DNA of 64,000 bases, from positions 136,619 to 200,618 of the forward strand of contig CAYMYN010000006.1 in the NCBI GenBank assembly GCA_964394665.1. Direction: 5' to 3'. The DNA is from CAYMYN01 sp964394665 (GTDB taxonomy: Bacteria > Planctomycetota > UBA1135 > GCA-002686595). The position numbers and the translations under genes are program-made. Positions 8,137 through 15,395 of this stretch are shown piece by piece (position 1 is the stretch's first letter; the number at the start of each line of letters is the position of its first letter). The notes under the pieces were generated by a model. It was given only the letters and a program-made list of their open reading frames with translations. It ran no database searches and was not told the DNA's origin.

Positions 8137-10065
8137 TCAGCGCGGCGTCTCGCGCAGGCCGGGTAGGACCTCGAAGTCCTGCTCGCTGACCAGACCGTGG
8201 ACGAAGCTCACCAGCTCGACGCGGCTGGGGCGCGCGGCCTCGAGCTCGGCGCGCAACTCGGCCTCGACCGACTCGAAGGGCACGTCGACGATGCCGACCA
8301 GCTCGAACAGGAAGACCAGGCCGCCGGTCAGCTCGAGGGGCTCGGAGAGCTCGCCGGGGCGCAGGCCGCGCAGCGCCTCCTGGACGTGTTCGGGCCAGGT
8401 GTGCAGTCGGAAACGGCCCTCGGGTTCGCCGCCGCGGCCGCGGGTGAGCGGATCGTCGGACAGGCGGCGCGCGAGGGTCGGGAAGTCGAGCCCTTCCTCG
8501 AGGATGCGCGTGCGCAGGGCGCGCAGCTCGTCCTTCAGGCGCGCGAGCTCGCGATCCAGGTAGGCCTCGATCTCCTCGGGCGACTCGAGCGGTTCCTCGG
8601 ACGCCGGCACGCCGCGCACCAGGAAACGTACCCGGGGGTTGCGTCCGCCGGGACCGTGGCGTCGTTCCCACAGCGCCCGCACGCGCTCGACCGGGATCTC
8701 GCCCGTGCCGCGCAGGATGCGTTCGGCGAGCAGCTCGTGCCGCGAGCGCGGCGCCGCGTCGCGCATCCAATCCTCGCGCGAGCGCCCGCCGGCGGCGAGG
8801 CCGGCGATCCAGGCCCCGCGGTCGCCCTTGTGGAAGATCCCGATCAGGCGCTCCTCGTCCTCGAGCAGGCGCTGGGCGAGCTCGTCCGCCCCGGGCGCGA
8901 TGCCCCGTTCGCGCGCCAGCGCCTCGACCGTGCGCCGCTCGACGAAGGTGCGCGCGTAGGCCACCCCGCGCGTCGCGAGCAGCCAGGCGCCGAGCGCGCG
9001 GCGCGTGAGCGGCTCGCCGTCCACCTCGGCCACCGGCGCGTCGAGCCGGTCGCGGGCCGCGTCGGGCTCGAGGGCCATCTCGGGGAGGACCGTGAGCGTC
9101 TCGAAGCTGGTGAAGCGCGCGGCGACGGCCGCGGCCTCGGCCGCGCTGGCGGGACGCTCGCGGAAGGTGCGCAGGAGCTCCCCGCGCGCCGCCTCGAAGT
9201 CCACGCGCGCGAGGCGCGCGACGCGCAGCAGGTTCCAGCCGCCGCGCGACCAGAGCGGCTCGCTGATCTCGCCCTCGGCCAGCGCGTGCACCGCGTCGCG
9301 CACGGTGCGGGTCCAGTGCCCGACCTCGGCCCCGTCCAGGAGCCGCCCGCCGCGGGCGCGCGAGACGGGGTCCTCGGAGTGGCGCCGCACGAGCTCGGCG
9401 AAGGGCTCGCCGCCGAGGGCCGCGGCGCGCAGGGCGATGGCCCGCTCGCGCACCAGCTCGCGCGCGGCGCGGTCGAGGGCGCGCACCTCGTCGCGCGTCG
9501 AGCCCGGCGGCGGGATCGGCGGCTCGACCCGCAGGTGCAGCAGCTCGAGCTCGCGCTCCTGCCCGTCGGGGCCGTGGCGCAGGGTCCACTCGGCGCGCAG
9601 GGTGGCCTCGTCCGGCTCGCGCAGGGCGCGCGCGAGGGCGTCGAGCAGCAGCGTCTGGCGCAGCTCGCCGCGGCGGTCCTGGTAGTACAGCTCCTCGCTG
9701 CTGCCCAGACGCTCGAGCTCGTCGCGCCAGGCGCGGACGTTGCCGCCGAAGGCCTGGGCCACGCGCGCCAGGGCGTCGGCGCGCAGGCGTTCCTCCAGCT
9801 CGACTTCGGTCACCTGGACGCCGTGCTGGGCGGCGGCGCGCTCGAGGGCCGTGCTGCGCACGTAGGCCTCGAGCTCGCGCGCGCCGTGCTCGCGCACGAG
9901 CCAGGCCGCGTACTCGGCCCACGGGACGTCCGCGCCGCGGATCCGCAGCACCGGCGGCGGCTCCGGGGCGTCCTGCGCGCGCGGCCCGGCCGACGGGGAG
10001 GGGCCACAGACCAGGAGTGCGAGCAGGAAGCCGGCGCGCACACGGGCTGTTCGGGCGGGGGCCAT
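8137..10065 (-). CDS. Periplasmic peptidyl-prolyl isomerase with two parvulin domains
   Basis: The 642-residue protein has an N-terminal signal peptide (LLALLVCGPSPSAG) followed by a helical SurA/PpiD-like region. The first parvulin-type domain is centred near residue 220 (FAELVRRHSEDPVSRARGG). A second lies near residue 525 (FPTLARRLSDDPLTRGRGG), each followed by a G-E-x-S-E-P motif (LAEGEISEPL, LRPGELSEPL). SurA-type chaperones also carry two parvulin domains, but this protein is longer and the linker is different. It probably helps fold exported or outer-membrane proteins. The upstream minus-strand gene, an M28 peptidase, ends 9 nt before this start, so the two are very likely co-transcribed. 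Confidence 0.85.
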   Translation of the reverse strand: MAPARTARVRAGFLLALLVCGPSPSAGPRAQDAPEPPPVLRIRGADVPWAEYAAWLVREHGARELEAYVRSTALERAAAQHGVQVTEVELEERLRADALARVAQAFGGNVRAWRDELERLGSSEELYYQDRRGELRQTLLLDALARALREPDEATLRAEWTLRHGPDGQERELELLHLRVEPPIPPPGSTRDEVRALDRAARELVRERAIALRAAALGGEPFAELVRRHSEDPVSRARGGRLLDGAEVGHWTRTVRDAVHALAEGEISEPLWSRGGWNLLRVARLARVDFEAARGELLRTFRERPASAAEAAAVAARFTSFETLTVLPEMALEPDAARDRLDAPVAEVDGEPLTRRALGAWLLATRGVAYARTFVERRTVEALARERGIAPGADELAQRLLEDEERLIGIFHKGDRGAWIAGLAAGGRSREDWMRDAAPRSRHELLAERILRGTGEIPVERVRALWERRHGPGGRNPRVRFLVRGVPASEEPLESPEEIEAYLDRELARLKDELRALRTRILEEGLDFPTLARRLSDDPLTRGRGGEPEGRFRLHTWPEHVQEALRGLRPGELSEPLELTGGLVFLFELVGIVDVPFESVEAELRAELEAARPSRVELVSFVHGLVSEQDFEVLPGLRETPR

Positions 10066-10074
10066 CGCGGGACC

Positions 10075-12099
10075 TCAGGGGCGCCGCGCGTGGGCGAGGG
10101 CTTCGATGCGCTCGACGAGCAGGGTTGTCGCGCGCTCGAGCTCGGCCTCGCCCTGACGCGCGGCCAGGCGCAGCAGGGGCAGGGTCTCGGCGCTGTAGCC
10201 GGTCTCCAGGCCCGGCGCCCAAAGCTCGTTGCGGAACCAGGTCCGACCGGGCAGACCCTCGGGCGCGAAGAGCGCGCGGTAGAAGCGCGCTTCGCCCAAG
10301 GGCGCGCTGCCGCCGCGGGCCTCGCAGGCCTGGGCCAGGCGCTCGAAGGCGCGCTCGAGGCGCGCGGCGCGCTCGTTCCCGAGCCACTCGACCTCCGCCG
10401 CCGCGAGCTGACCCATGCGCCGCGCGGCCTCCTCTTCCTCGAAGCAGGCCGGGCCGCGCTCGCCGACCTCGAACAGGAGCTCGGCCACCAGGTGCGCCGC
10501 GGTCTCGTGCCCCATCCAGGTGGGGTCGAGGAAGCGATCGACGAAGGTGTGGTCGTCGAGCGCGGTGTGGTAGAGCCCGCCCGGGTTCCCGCCCAGGCCC
10601 AGGTCGAGGACCGGCAGCCCCAGGTGGTGCAGGAAGACCGTGTAGTCCGAGCCCGAGCCCGGCAGCCCGAGGCGCGGGCCGGCGGGCAGGGCGGCGGCGC
10701 TCCACTGGTCGAAGAGGCTCGCGCCCGACTGCGCGTCGACCGCCGGCACGCGGCGCGTGACGTCCTCGACCAGGCGCATCAGACCCGGCGTGCCGCCCAT
10801 GCCCTGGAGCCGTGTGCCCGAGACGGCGACGTCGGCGTTGATGTAGCACAGGCCCTGCTCGACGAGGCGCTTGGCGTGGATCTCGCCCCACTCCGTGCTG
10901 CCGATCAAGCCGGTCTCCTCCGCGTCCCAGAAGGCGAACACGATCGAGTACCGCGGGCGCCAGCCCTCGCGGGCGCGCTCGGCCAGGCGCTGGGCCGCGC
11001 GGATCAGCACCACCGTGCCGGTCGTCGCGTCCTGACCGCCGCGCACCCAGGCATCGCGGTGGTTGCCGACGATCACCTGCTCGGCGCGGCGGCCCGGGAT
11101 GCGCGCGATCACGTTGTGGATCGTGCGCACCTCGCGCCGCACGTCGAGGTCGAGGCGCGCCTCGACGGGGCCCGGGCCGACGGCGCGTTCGGGGCTGTCC
11201 TCGCCGGCGGAGCGCCGCTCGAGGCGCGGCAACAACTCGCGCGCGACCTCCCAGGGGATCGGCAGGCAGGGGATCGTGGGCAGGAGGGCGTCGAGCTCGG
11301 GGCCCTCGAGGCGTCGGCCCTCGAGCCCCCGGCGCGGCGAGGGCCAGCCGGGCGTCGAGGGATCCCCCGGCGCCTGGGCGAGGTCCTTGATCGAGCCCCG
11401 CTCGACCTCCCAGTCCGGGCGCCAGGGGCCCCGGGGCCAGGGCTCGCGGGGCGTGCCGTCCTCCTCCGGGCCGACGGGCTCGGCGGTGAAGAGCAGGCCC
11501 ACGCAGCCGAACTCCTCGGCCAGGGTGACCTTCACCCCGCGGTAGCTGCGCCCGTAGCGCGCCAACGCGATCGTGCCGCGCGGATCGACGCCCGCCGCGA
11601 GCAGGGCCTCGTAGTCCGCGCGCAGCCCGAAGCCGACGTCGAGCACGGGCGCGCGCACCGCGCCGCTCTTGCTCCACGAGTTGAAGGGCGGCAGATCGCC
11701 GGCCGGGATGGCGTCGGGATCGAAGCGCCGGCGTTGGGCGTGGAAGGGCTCGCGGCGCGTGCCGTCGGCGAACAGCTCGAGCCCCAGGCGGCGCGGCAGG
11801 GAGAGCACGACGTCGAAGGACTCGATCTCGACCTCGCAGCCCGCCTCCTGCATGCGGCGCGCGACGGCGCGCGCGCCCCACAGCCCGCCGCTGGTGCCGG
11901 CCAGGCGCGCGGAGGCCGTGAGCTCGCGGTGCAGCGCGCGCGAGGGCGACTCATCGCCCGGATCGTCGGCCCCCGGTCCGTGGGGGCCCGACCCGTGGGG
12001 ATCCGGCATGGCCGGGGGCGCCGGGAGCGCGTGCGGGGCGGGGGACGGACCGACGGCGAGCGCGACCGTCGCGGCGAGGGAGAGGAGGCCGGGGTGCAT
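10075..12099 (-). CDS. M28-family zinc peptidase of the glutamate carboxypeptidase II type
   Basis: The 674-residue secreted protein begins with a signal peptide and a short proline/glycine/histidine-rich linker. A PA-like domain follows (roughly residues 140-290, with GTIALARYGRSYRGVK). The M28 catalytic core begins at the zinc-binding NHRDAW near residue 345. It is followed by GGQDATTGT and the catalytic-glutamate motif FWDAEETGLIGSTEWG near residue 390, with later zinc-ligand regions such as NADVAVSGTRL and SDYTVFLHHLG. The order matches glutamate carboxypeptidase II/transferrin-receptor homologs, which trim acidic C-terminal residues from peptides. A TACGAT element sits 9 nt before the ATG, back to back with the promoter of the next gene. 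It is followed at 9 nt by the parvulin gene, suggesting a small exported-protein operon. Confidence 0.9.
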   Translation of the reverse strand: MHPGLLSLAATVALAVGPSPAPHALPAPPAMPDPHGSGPHGPGADDPGDESPSRALHRELTASARLAGTSGGLWGARAVARRMQEAGCEVEIESFDVVLSLPRRLGLELFADGTRREPFHAQRRRFDPDAIPAGDLPPFNSWSKSGAVRAPVLDVGFGLRADYEALLAAGVDPRGTIALARYGRSYRGVKVTLAEEFGCVGLLFTAEPVGPEEDGTPREPWPRGPWRPDWEVERGSIKDLAQAPGDPSTPGWPSPRRGLEGRRLEGPELDALLPTIPCLPIPWEVARELLPRLERRSAGEDSPERAVGPGPVEARLDLDVRREVRTIHNVIARIPGRRAEQVIVGNHRDAWVRGGQDATTGTVVLIRAAQRLAERAREGWRPRYSIVFAFWDAEETGLIGSTEWGEIHAKRLVEQGLCYINADVAVSGTRLQGMGGTPGLMRLVEDVTRRVPAVDAQSGASLFDQWSAAALPAGPRLGLPGSGSDYTVFLHHLGLPVLDLGLGGNPGGLYHTALDDHTFVDRFLDPTWMGHETAAHLVAELLFEVGERGPACFEEEEAARRMGQLAAAEVEWLGNERAARLERAFERLAQACEARGGSAPLGEARFYRALFAPEGLPGRTWFRNELWAPGLETGYSAETLPLLRLAARQGEAELERATTLLVERIEALAHARRP

Positions 12100-12108
12100 G
12101 GCGCGCGC

Positions 12109-12114
12109 ATCGTA
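12109..12114 (-). promoter_or_regulatory. Candidate -10 element TACGAT for the M28 peptidase
   Basis: Reading on the minus strand, TACGAT is followed by nine bases and then the ATG at 12099. Transcription would start at or just before the start codon, giving a leaderless or near-leaderless mRNA. Confidence 0.4.
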
Positions 12115-12163
12115 GCAGCCGCGCGGTCCGCGCCGCCGCCTGGCGGCGACCCACGGCGCTGGC

Positions 12164-12169
12164 TACGTT
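12164..12169 (+). promoter_or_regulatory. Candidate -10 element TACGTT for the HAD/kinase gene
   Basis: TACGTT is followed by six bases and then ATG 12176, the spacing expected of a leaderless transcript. It is divergent from the M28 peptidase promoter 50 nt away. Confidence 0.4.
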
Positions 12170-12175
12170 CGGCCC

Positions 12176-13465
12176 ATGTCGGCGCCCTTTCCCTTCGACG
12201 CGGTCGTCTTCGACCTCGACGGCACCCTGCTCGCCACCGACCGGTTCTGGATCCAGGCCGCGCGGGTGGGGGCCAAACGCGCCTTCCGCGAGTTGGGCCT
12301 CGAGCGCGAGTTGCCCAGCGCCGAGCAGTGGATGGGCCTGGTGGGCCTGCCCCTGGCGGTCGGCTTCGACGCGCTCTTCGCCGACCTCGAACCGGCGCAA
12401 CGCGCGCGGGTGATGGAGCGCTGCGTCGAGGAGGAGCACCTCTCGTTGGCGCGCGGCGAGGCGGCCCTGTTGCCCGGCGTGAAGGAGACGCTCGACACCC
12501 TGCGCGAGCGCGGCGTGCGCCTGGGCATCGCCAGCAATTGCGGCGCGGATTACCTGCGCGCCGCCCTGGAGGGGCTGGGCCTCGCGGCCTGGATCGAGGC
12601 CGCGCGTTGCCTCGACAGCCCGGGCATCGCGACCAAGGCCGACATGGTGCGCGACCTGCTGGAGCACTTCGACACGCGCAGCGCCGTGATGGTGGGGGAT
12701 CGCCAGGGGGACCGCGACGCGGCCCACGCCAACGCGCTCCCGCACCTGCACCTCGCCTCGGGTTTCGCGCCGCCGGGGGAGGAGATCGAGTGCGAGGCGG
12801 TGCTGGCCGATTTCCTCGAGTTGCTCCCGCGCCTCGAGGCGCGCGGCGCGTGGCTCGACGACGTGCTCGCGCGCGTCGGGCACCTGGGTCCGGGCGGACC
12901 GCGGCGCATCGGCGTGACCGGCTCCCTGGCGGCGGGCAAGACGCTCTTCGCGCGCGACCTGGCGCGGCGCCTGGAGAGCCGCGGGCGCGCGGTCACGCGC
13001 GTGTCCCTGGAGGAATTCCGACGCCCGGACACGGGCACGGCCCCGGCCGATCCCGAGCAACTCCCCGCGGCCTGGTTCGACCTCGATGCGCTGGTCGAGG
13101 AGGTGCTCGAACCCCACGCGCGCCGCCGACCCGTGCGCGCCCGCCTGCGCCGCGTCGAGGACGGCGAGGTGCAGACGACGGCGGTCGAGCTCGAGCCCGA
13201 TTCGATCCTGATCCTGGAGGGCCCGTTGCTCGCGCACCCTCGATTGGCGACGCGCCTGGATCGCCTGATCCACCTGGCCCTGCCCGAGGCGTCGTCGCTG
13301 CGCCGCGTCGCGGGCCGCGACGCCCATCACGGCGGCCCCGAGGTGCTCGAATCCGCGCGCCGCCGCCTGGCGGCCGAGCGCGCCTTCGAATCCCGATTCC
13401 CGCCCACCGATCGCGCCGACCTGGTCCTCGACGCCGCCAATCCCCTCGGCCCGCCGCCGGCGTGA
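12176..13465 (+). CDS. Fusion of HAD-family phosphatase and P-loop (uridine-kinase-like) domain
   Basis: The 429-residue protein joins two folds. Residues 1-220 are a HAD hydrolase of the phosphoglycolate-phosphatase/beta-phosphoglucomutase group: catalytic VFDLDGTL at 10-17, LGIASNCG (motif II serine) near 120, a lysine in IATKADMV near 157, and VMVGDRQGDRDAA (motif IV) near 172. Residues from about 242 carry a P-loop, GVTGSLAAGKT, followed by a kinase-like domain. That domain has ILILEGPLLAHPRL, as in the uridine kinase/phosphoribulokinase group, and a C-terminal RFPPTDRADLVLD. A combined phosphatase/kinase could act on one nucleoside or sugar phosphate in both directions, which is inference. 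A leaderless promoter is likely. I know no standard name for this architecture. Confidence 0.85.
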   Translation: MSAPFPFDAVVFDLDGTLLATDRFWIQAARVGAKRAFRELGLERELPSAEQWMGLVGLPLAVGFDALFADLEPAQRARVMERCVEEEHLSLARGEAALLPGVKETLDTLRERGVRLGIASNCGADYLRAALEGLGLAAWIEAARCLDSPGIATKADMVRDLLEHFDTRSAVMVGDRQGDRDAAHANALPHLHLASGFAPPGEEIECEAVLADFLELLPRLEARGAWLDDVLARVGHLGPGGPRRIGVTGSLAAGKTLFARDLARRLESRGRAVTRVSLEEFRRPDTGTAPADPEQLPAAWFDLDALVEEVLEPHARRRPVRARLRRVEDGEVQTTAVELEPDSILILEGPLLAHPRLATRLDRLIHLALPEASSLRRVAGRDAHHGGPEVLESARRRLAAERAFESRFPPTDRADLVLDAANPLGPPPA

Positions 13466-13503
13466 TGCCGGCCCGCGGGGATCTGGCCGCTCCCCGCCCC
13501 GGG

Positions 13504-13532
13504 TTGACCCCCCCGGAACCCCTGCCTAAGCT
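13504..13532 (+). promoter_or_regulatory. Sigma-70-like promoter (TTGACC, 17 nt, TAAGCT)
   Basis: TTGACC at 13504-13509 and TAAGCT at 13527-13532 are separated by exactly 17 nt. The predicted transcription start is near 13539, 75 nt before the TTG start of the next gene. This is the best promoter match seen in the window and would serve the whole 13.6-22.2 kb operon. Confidence 0.6.
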
Positions 13533-13613
13533 CCGGACCGGGTGGACGTGAGTCGCGCCACGCCCCACCCCGCGGCCCGCGCCGCGCACACTCCGACGCA
13601 CAGGAGGCTGGGC

Positions 13614-14231
13614 TTGGACGATGATCCGTGGGATCTCACTCCGAATCGCGACGCCCGGGGCCGGTTCCCCGGTTGCGAGGTGCTCGTGGGGCAGAGCCCC
13701 AGGGAGGTCCTACACCGACTGGTGGACCACGATCCCTTCGAGCTCGGCGCCCGCAGTGAAGCGCGCCTCGACGCCCGCGCCCTCCTGCTGCCCCAGCGCC
13801 GCGTCTGGCTGCGCACCCTCGCCCGGGTGGCCTACGCGTCGATGCGCTACGCCGGCGATCCGCCCCTCGATCCCTGGTTGGCCGGCCGGGTCGACGTCGC
13901 CATCGACGAGATCCTCTTCGAGGAGGTCGAGGCGGAGCATGGCGACGAAGCCCTCGACCTGGACGACGTGCGCCACCTGGTCTTCGTGTCCCAGCGCTTC
14001 GGCATCGAGATCGGCTCGGCGCGCCGCGCGTGCAATCGCTTCAACGCCCTCCCCGACGGGGTGCGCGCGACCTTCTTCGCCCTCGCCGTGCACGGCAAGC
14101 CCCTGCGCCGCTGGGTGGCCGAGGGCCACGGCCCGCCGCTCGCCGTGCGCGAGGACCTGAACCTCGCCCTGTGCACCCTCTCGAACCCACCCGACCCCGA
14201 CCCGCCCGAGTTCCAGGACGATCCATGGTGA
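13614..14231 (+). CDS. Unknown protein, weakly ECF-sigma-like; first gene of the duplicated-cassette operon
   Basis: I start this 205-residue protein at TTG 13614 because a perfect AGGAGG lies seven bases upstream; GTG 13542 would add 24 residues without a ribosome-binding site. It begins DDDPWDLTPNRDARGRF. The middle is helical (RVWLRTLARVAYASMRY, then AIDEILFEEVEAEHGDEAL). The segment RACNRFNALPDGVRATFFAL resembles the start of sigma-factor region 4, where FNxLP..R often precedes the helix-turn-helix, but the DNA-binding helix itself is not convincing. I regard a sigma-like role as possible only. The stop overlaps the next ATG by 7 nt. Its position behind a canonical promoter suggests it leads, and perhaps regulates, the operon. 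Confidence 0.55.
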   Translation: MDDDPWDLTPNRDARGRFPGCEVLVGQSPREVLHRLVDHDPFELGARSEARLDARALLLPQRRVWLRTLARVAYASMRYAGDPPLDPWLAGRVDVAIDEILFEEVEAEHGDEALDLDDVRHLVFVSQRFGIEIGSARRACNRFNALPDGVRATFFALAVHGKPLRRWVAEGHGPPLAVREDLNLALCTLSNPPDPDPPEFQDDPW

Positions 14232-15157
14232 GCCCCGATCCCGATCTCTTCCCTCCCGAGTTGGAGGAGCTGGTGACGGAGATCGCCCGCGACCCCCGCT
14301 CGAGCTTCCTGCGCACCGAGCGCCCCCCCCGCCCCACCGCCCTCTTCGACCCCCCCGACCCCCTCTCCCCCCGCACCCCCGGCCTGACGTCGGCCGAGCG
14401 GGAGATCTTGACCGTCTACCGCGAGGAGCTCACCGCGCTGCTTCTGCAACGTTGGCTCACCGAGGTCACGGAGAGGCCGGCGAAGGGAAGCTGGATCTTC
14501 GCTGGATCGGCCGCCGATGGCCGTGTTTCCCGTGCGGAGCCGCCCCATTCCGTCCGCGAGCTGGTCGAGCTGGGTCGGCGCGAGCTCCCCGGCGCGGACC
14601 TGGCCGAAGGCCTGCTCGATCCCGCACTGGTCCTGTCGCCGGATCAGCGCTCCAACCTGGTCACCTGGGCCGTTCGCCTGAGCCCCGATACGCGCGGCAA
14701 GATCTATCTCGCCAGCGACTACAACCTCACCGGTCAACGCCGCTCCGCGATCGCCGTCGTCGGGCGGCTGCTCGCGATCGAGTGGCGGGCGGAGCTGCGG
14801 CCCTACCTGTGGGGAATCCTGGCCGCGGCTCACGGGGACGACTGGAATCCGCGCGACCTCGTGCGTTGGTATCGCAAGGCGGCACAGGGTCCAAAGCCCG
14901 GTGCCGATGCGTTGCTCGTGTGGCTGCTGGTGGCGGCCAACACGGGCGACTCGCGCTGCGCCCGCGAAGCCGCGGAGATCGTCGACGGCCTCATCGCTCC
15001 CGATGACCCGTTCCTCGTACTGCACGTCGACAATCAACGGCGAACCCGATCCGAGGGTCGCTGGGCACCCAACCCACGGCGCCGAGCTGATCTCGACGCC
15101 TTGCTGGGGGCCGTTGGCCCCGCGTCCAGGAGGGCTCTGCATGCGCTCGAACCATGA
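14225..15157 (+). CDS. Unknown 310-residue cytoplasmic protein
   Basis: The protein has no signal peptide and no membrane segment. It starts at ATG 14225 inside the preceding gene. An acidic/proline-rich head (to about residue 60) is followed by a mainly helical body, with YREELTALLLQRWLTEV near 70 and WAVRLSPDTRGKIYLASDY near 150. Residues 230-265 (ADALLVWLLVAANTGDSRCA) look like a helical-repeat hairpin. The last 45 residues (RTRSEGRWAPNPR to VGPASRRALHALEP) recur in the short reading frame at 18599-18811, marking the left edge of a tandem duplication. I recognise no family. The stop overlaps the small secreted-protein gene by 17 nt, so the two are translationally coupled. A partner or regulator of the exported proteins downstream is an inference from this arrangement. 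Confidence 0.65.
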   Translation: MVSPDPDLFPPELEELVTEIARDPRSSFLRTERPPRPTALFDPPDPLSPRTPGLTSAEREILTVYREELTALLLQRWLTEVTERPAKGSWIFAGSAADGRVSRAEPPHSVRELVELGRRELPGADLAEGLLDPALVLSPDQRSNLVTWAVRLSPDTRGKIYLASDYNLTGQRRSAIAVVGRLLAIEWRAELRPYLWGILAAAHGDDWNPRDLVRWYRKAAQGPKPGADALLVWLLVAANTGDSRCAREAAEIVDGLIAPDDPFLVLHVDNQRRTRSEGRWAPNPRRRADLDALLGAVGPASRRALHALEP

Positions 15158-15350
15158 ACCCCAGTGCGGGATCCGAAGGGCCTTGTTGTGTCTGGTCCTG
15201 GGGGTGCTGCCCACCGTCGAGCTGCTGCACGCCCAGGGAGGCCACGGCGTGCCGACGCAACCCCAGGCTCCTCCGCGCGCCGAGGCTCCCGGTCAGAAGA
15301 GTCCGCCGAACGGTACTTCGGGTCCGCCAGCGTGGCGCCCCGGGCCGTGA
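15141..15350 (+). CDS. Small secreted proline-rich protein, cassette copy 1
   Basis: This 69-residue protein starts at ATG 15141 within the previous gene, behind an AGGAGGG site. Residues about 11-31 form a signal peptide (ALLCLVLGVLPTVELLHAQ), leaving a mature part of about 38 residues rich in proline, glycine and glutamine with no cysteine. Copy 2 at 18798-19031 has the same place, start context and layout but little sequence identity in the mature region. It lies 45 nt before the giant protein gene. Constant pairing with that gene suggests a partner or lipoprotein-like accessory, but neither copy has a lipobox. The function is unknown. Confidence 0.55.
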   Translation: MRSNHEPQCGIRRALLCLVLGVLPTVELLHAQGGHGVPTQPQAPPRAEAPGQKSPPNGTSGPPAWRPGP

Positions 15351-15395
15351 GGTCTGTTCGAGCACGAACACGATGGACGGGCGCGTGGAGCATCG

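Noticed and set aside
13475..13497. 7-bp hairpin (GCGGGGA / TCCCCGC) after the HAD/kinase gene as a terminator
   Set aside because: The stem is short with a 9-nt loop and no U-tract; such stems occur often by chance at this GC content.
7406..13551. Very long open frames on both strands across 7.4-13.5 kb, up to more than 1700 codons
   Set aside because: They run through well-identified genes in other frames, have arginine/proline/alanine-rich low-complexity translations and no domain motifs; they are a by-product of the high GC content.
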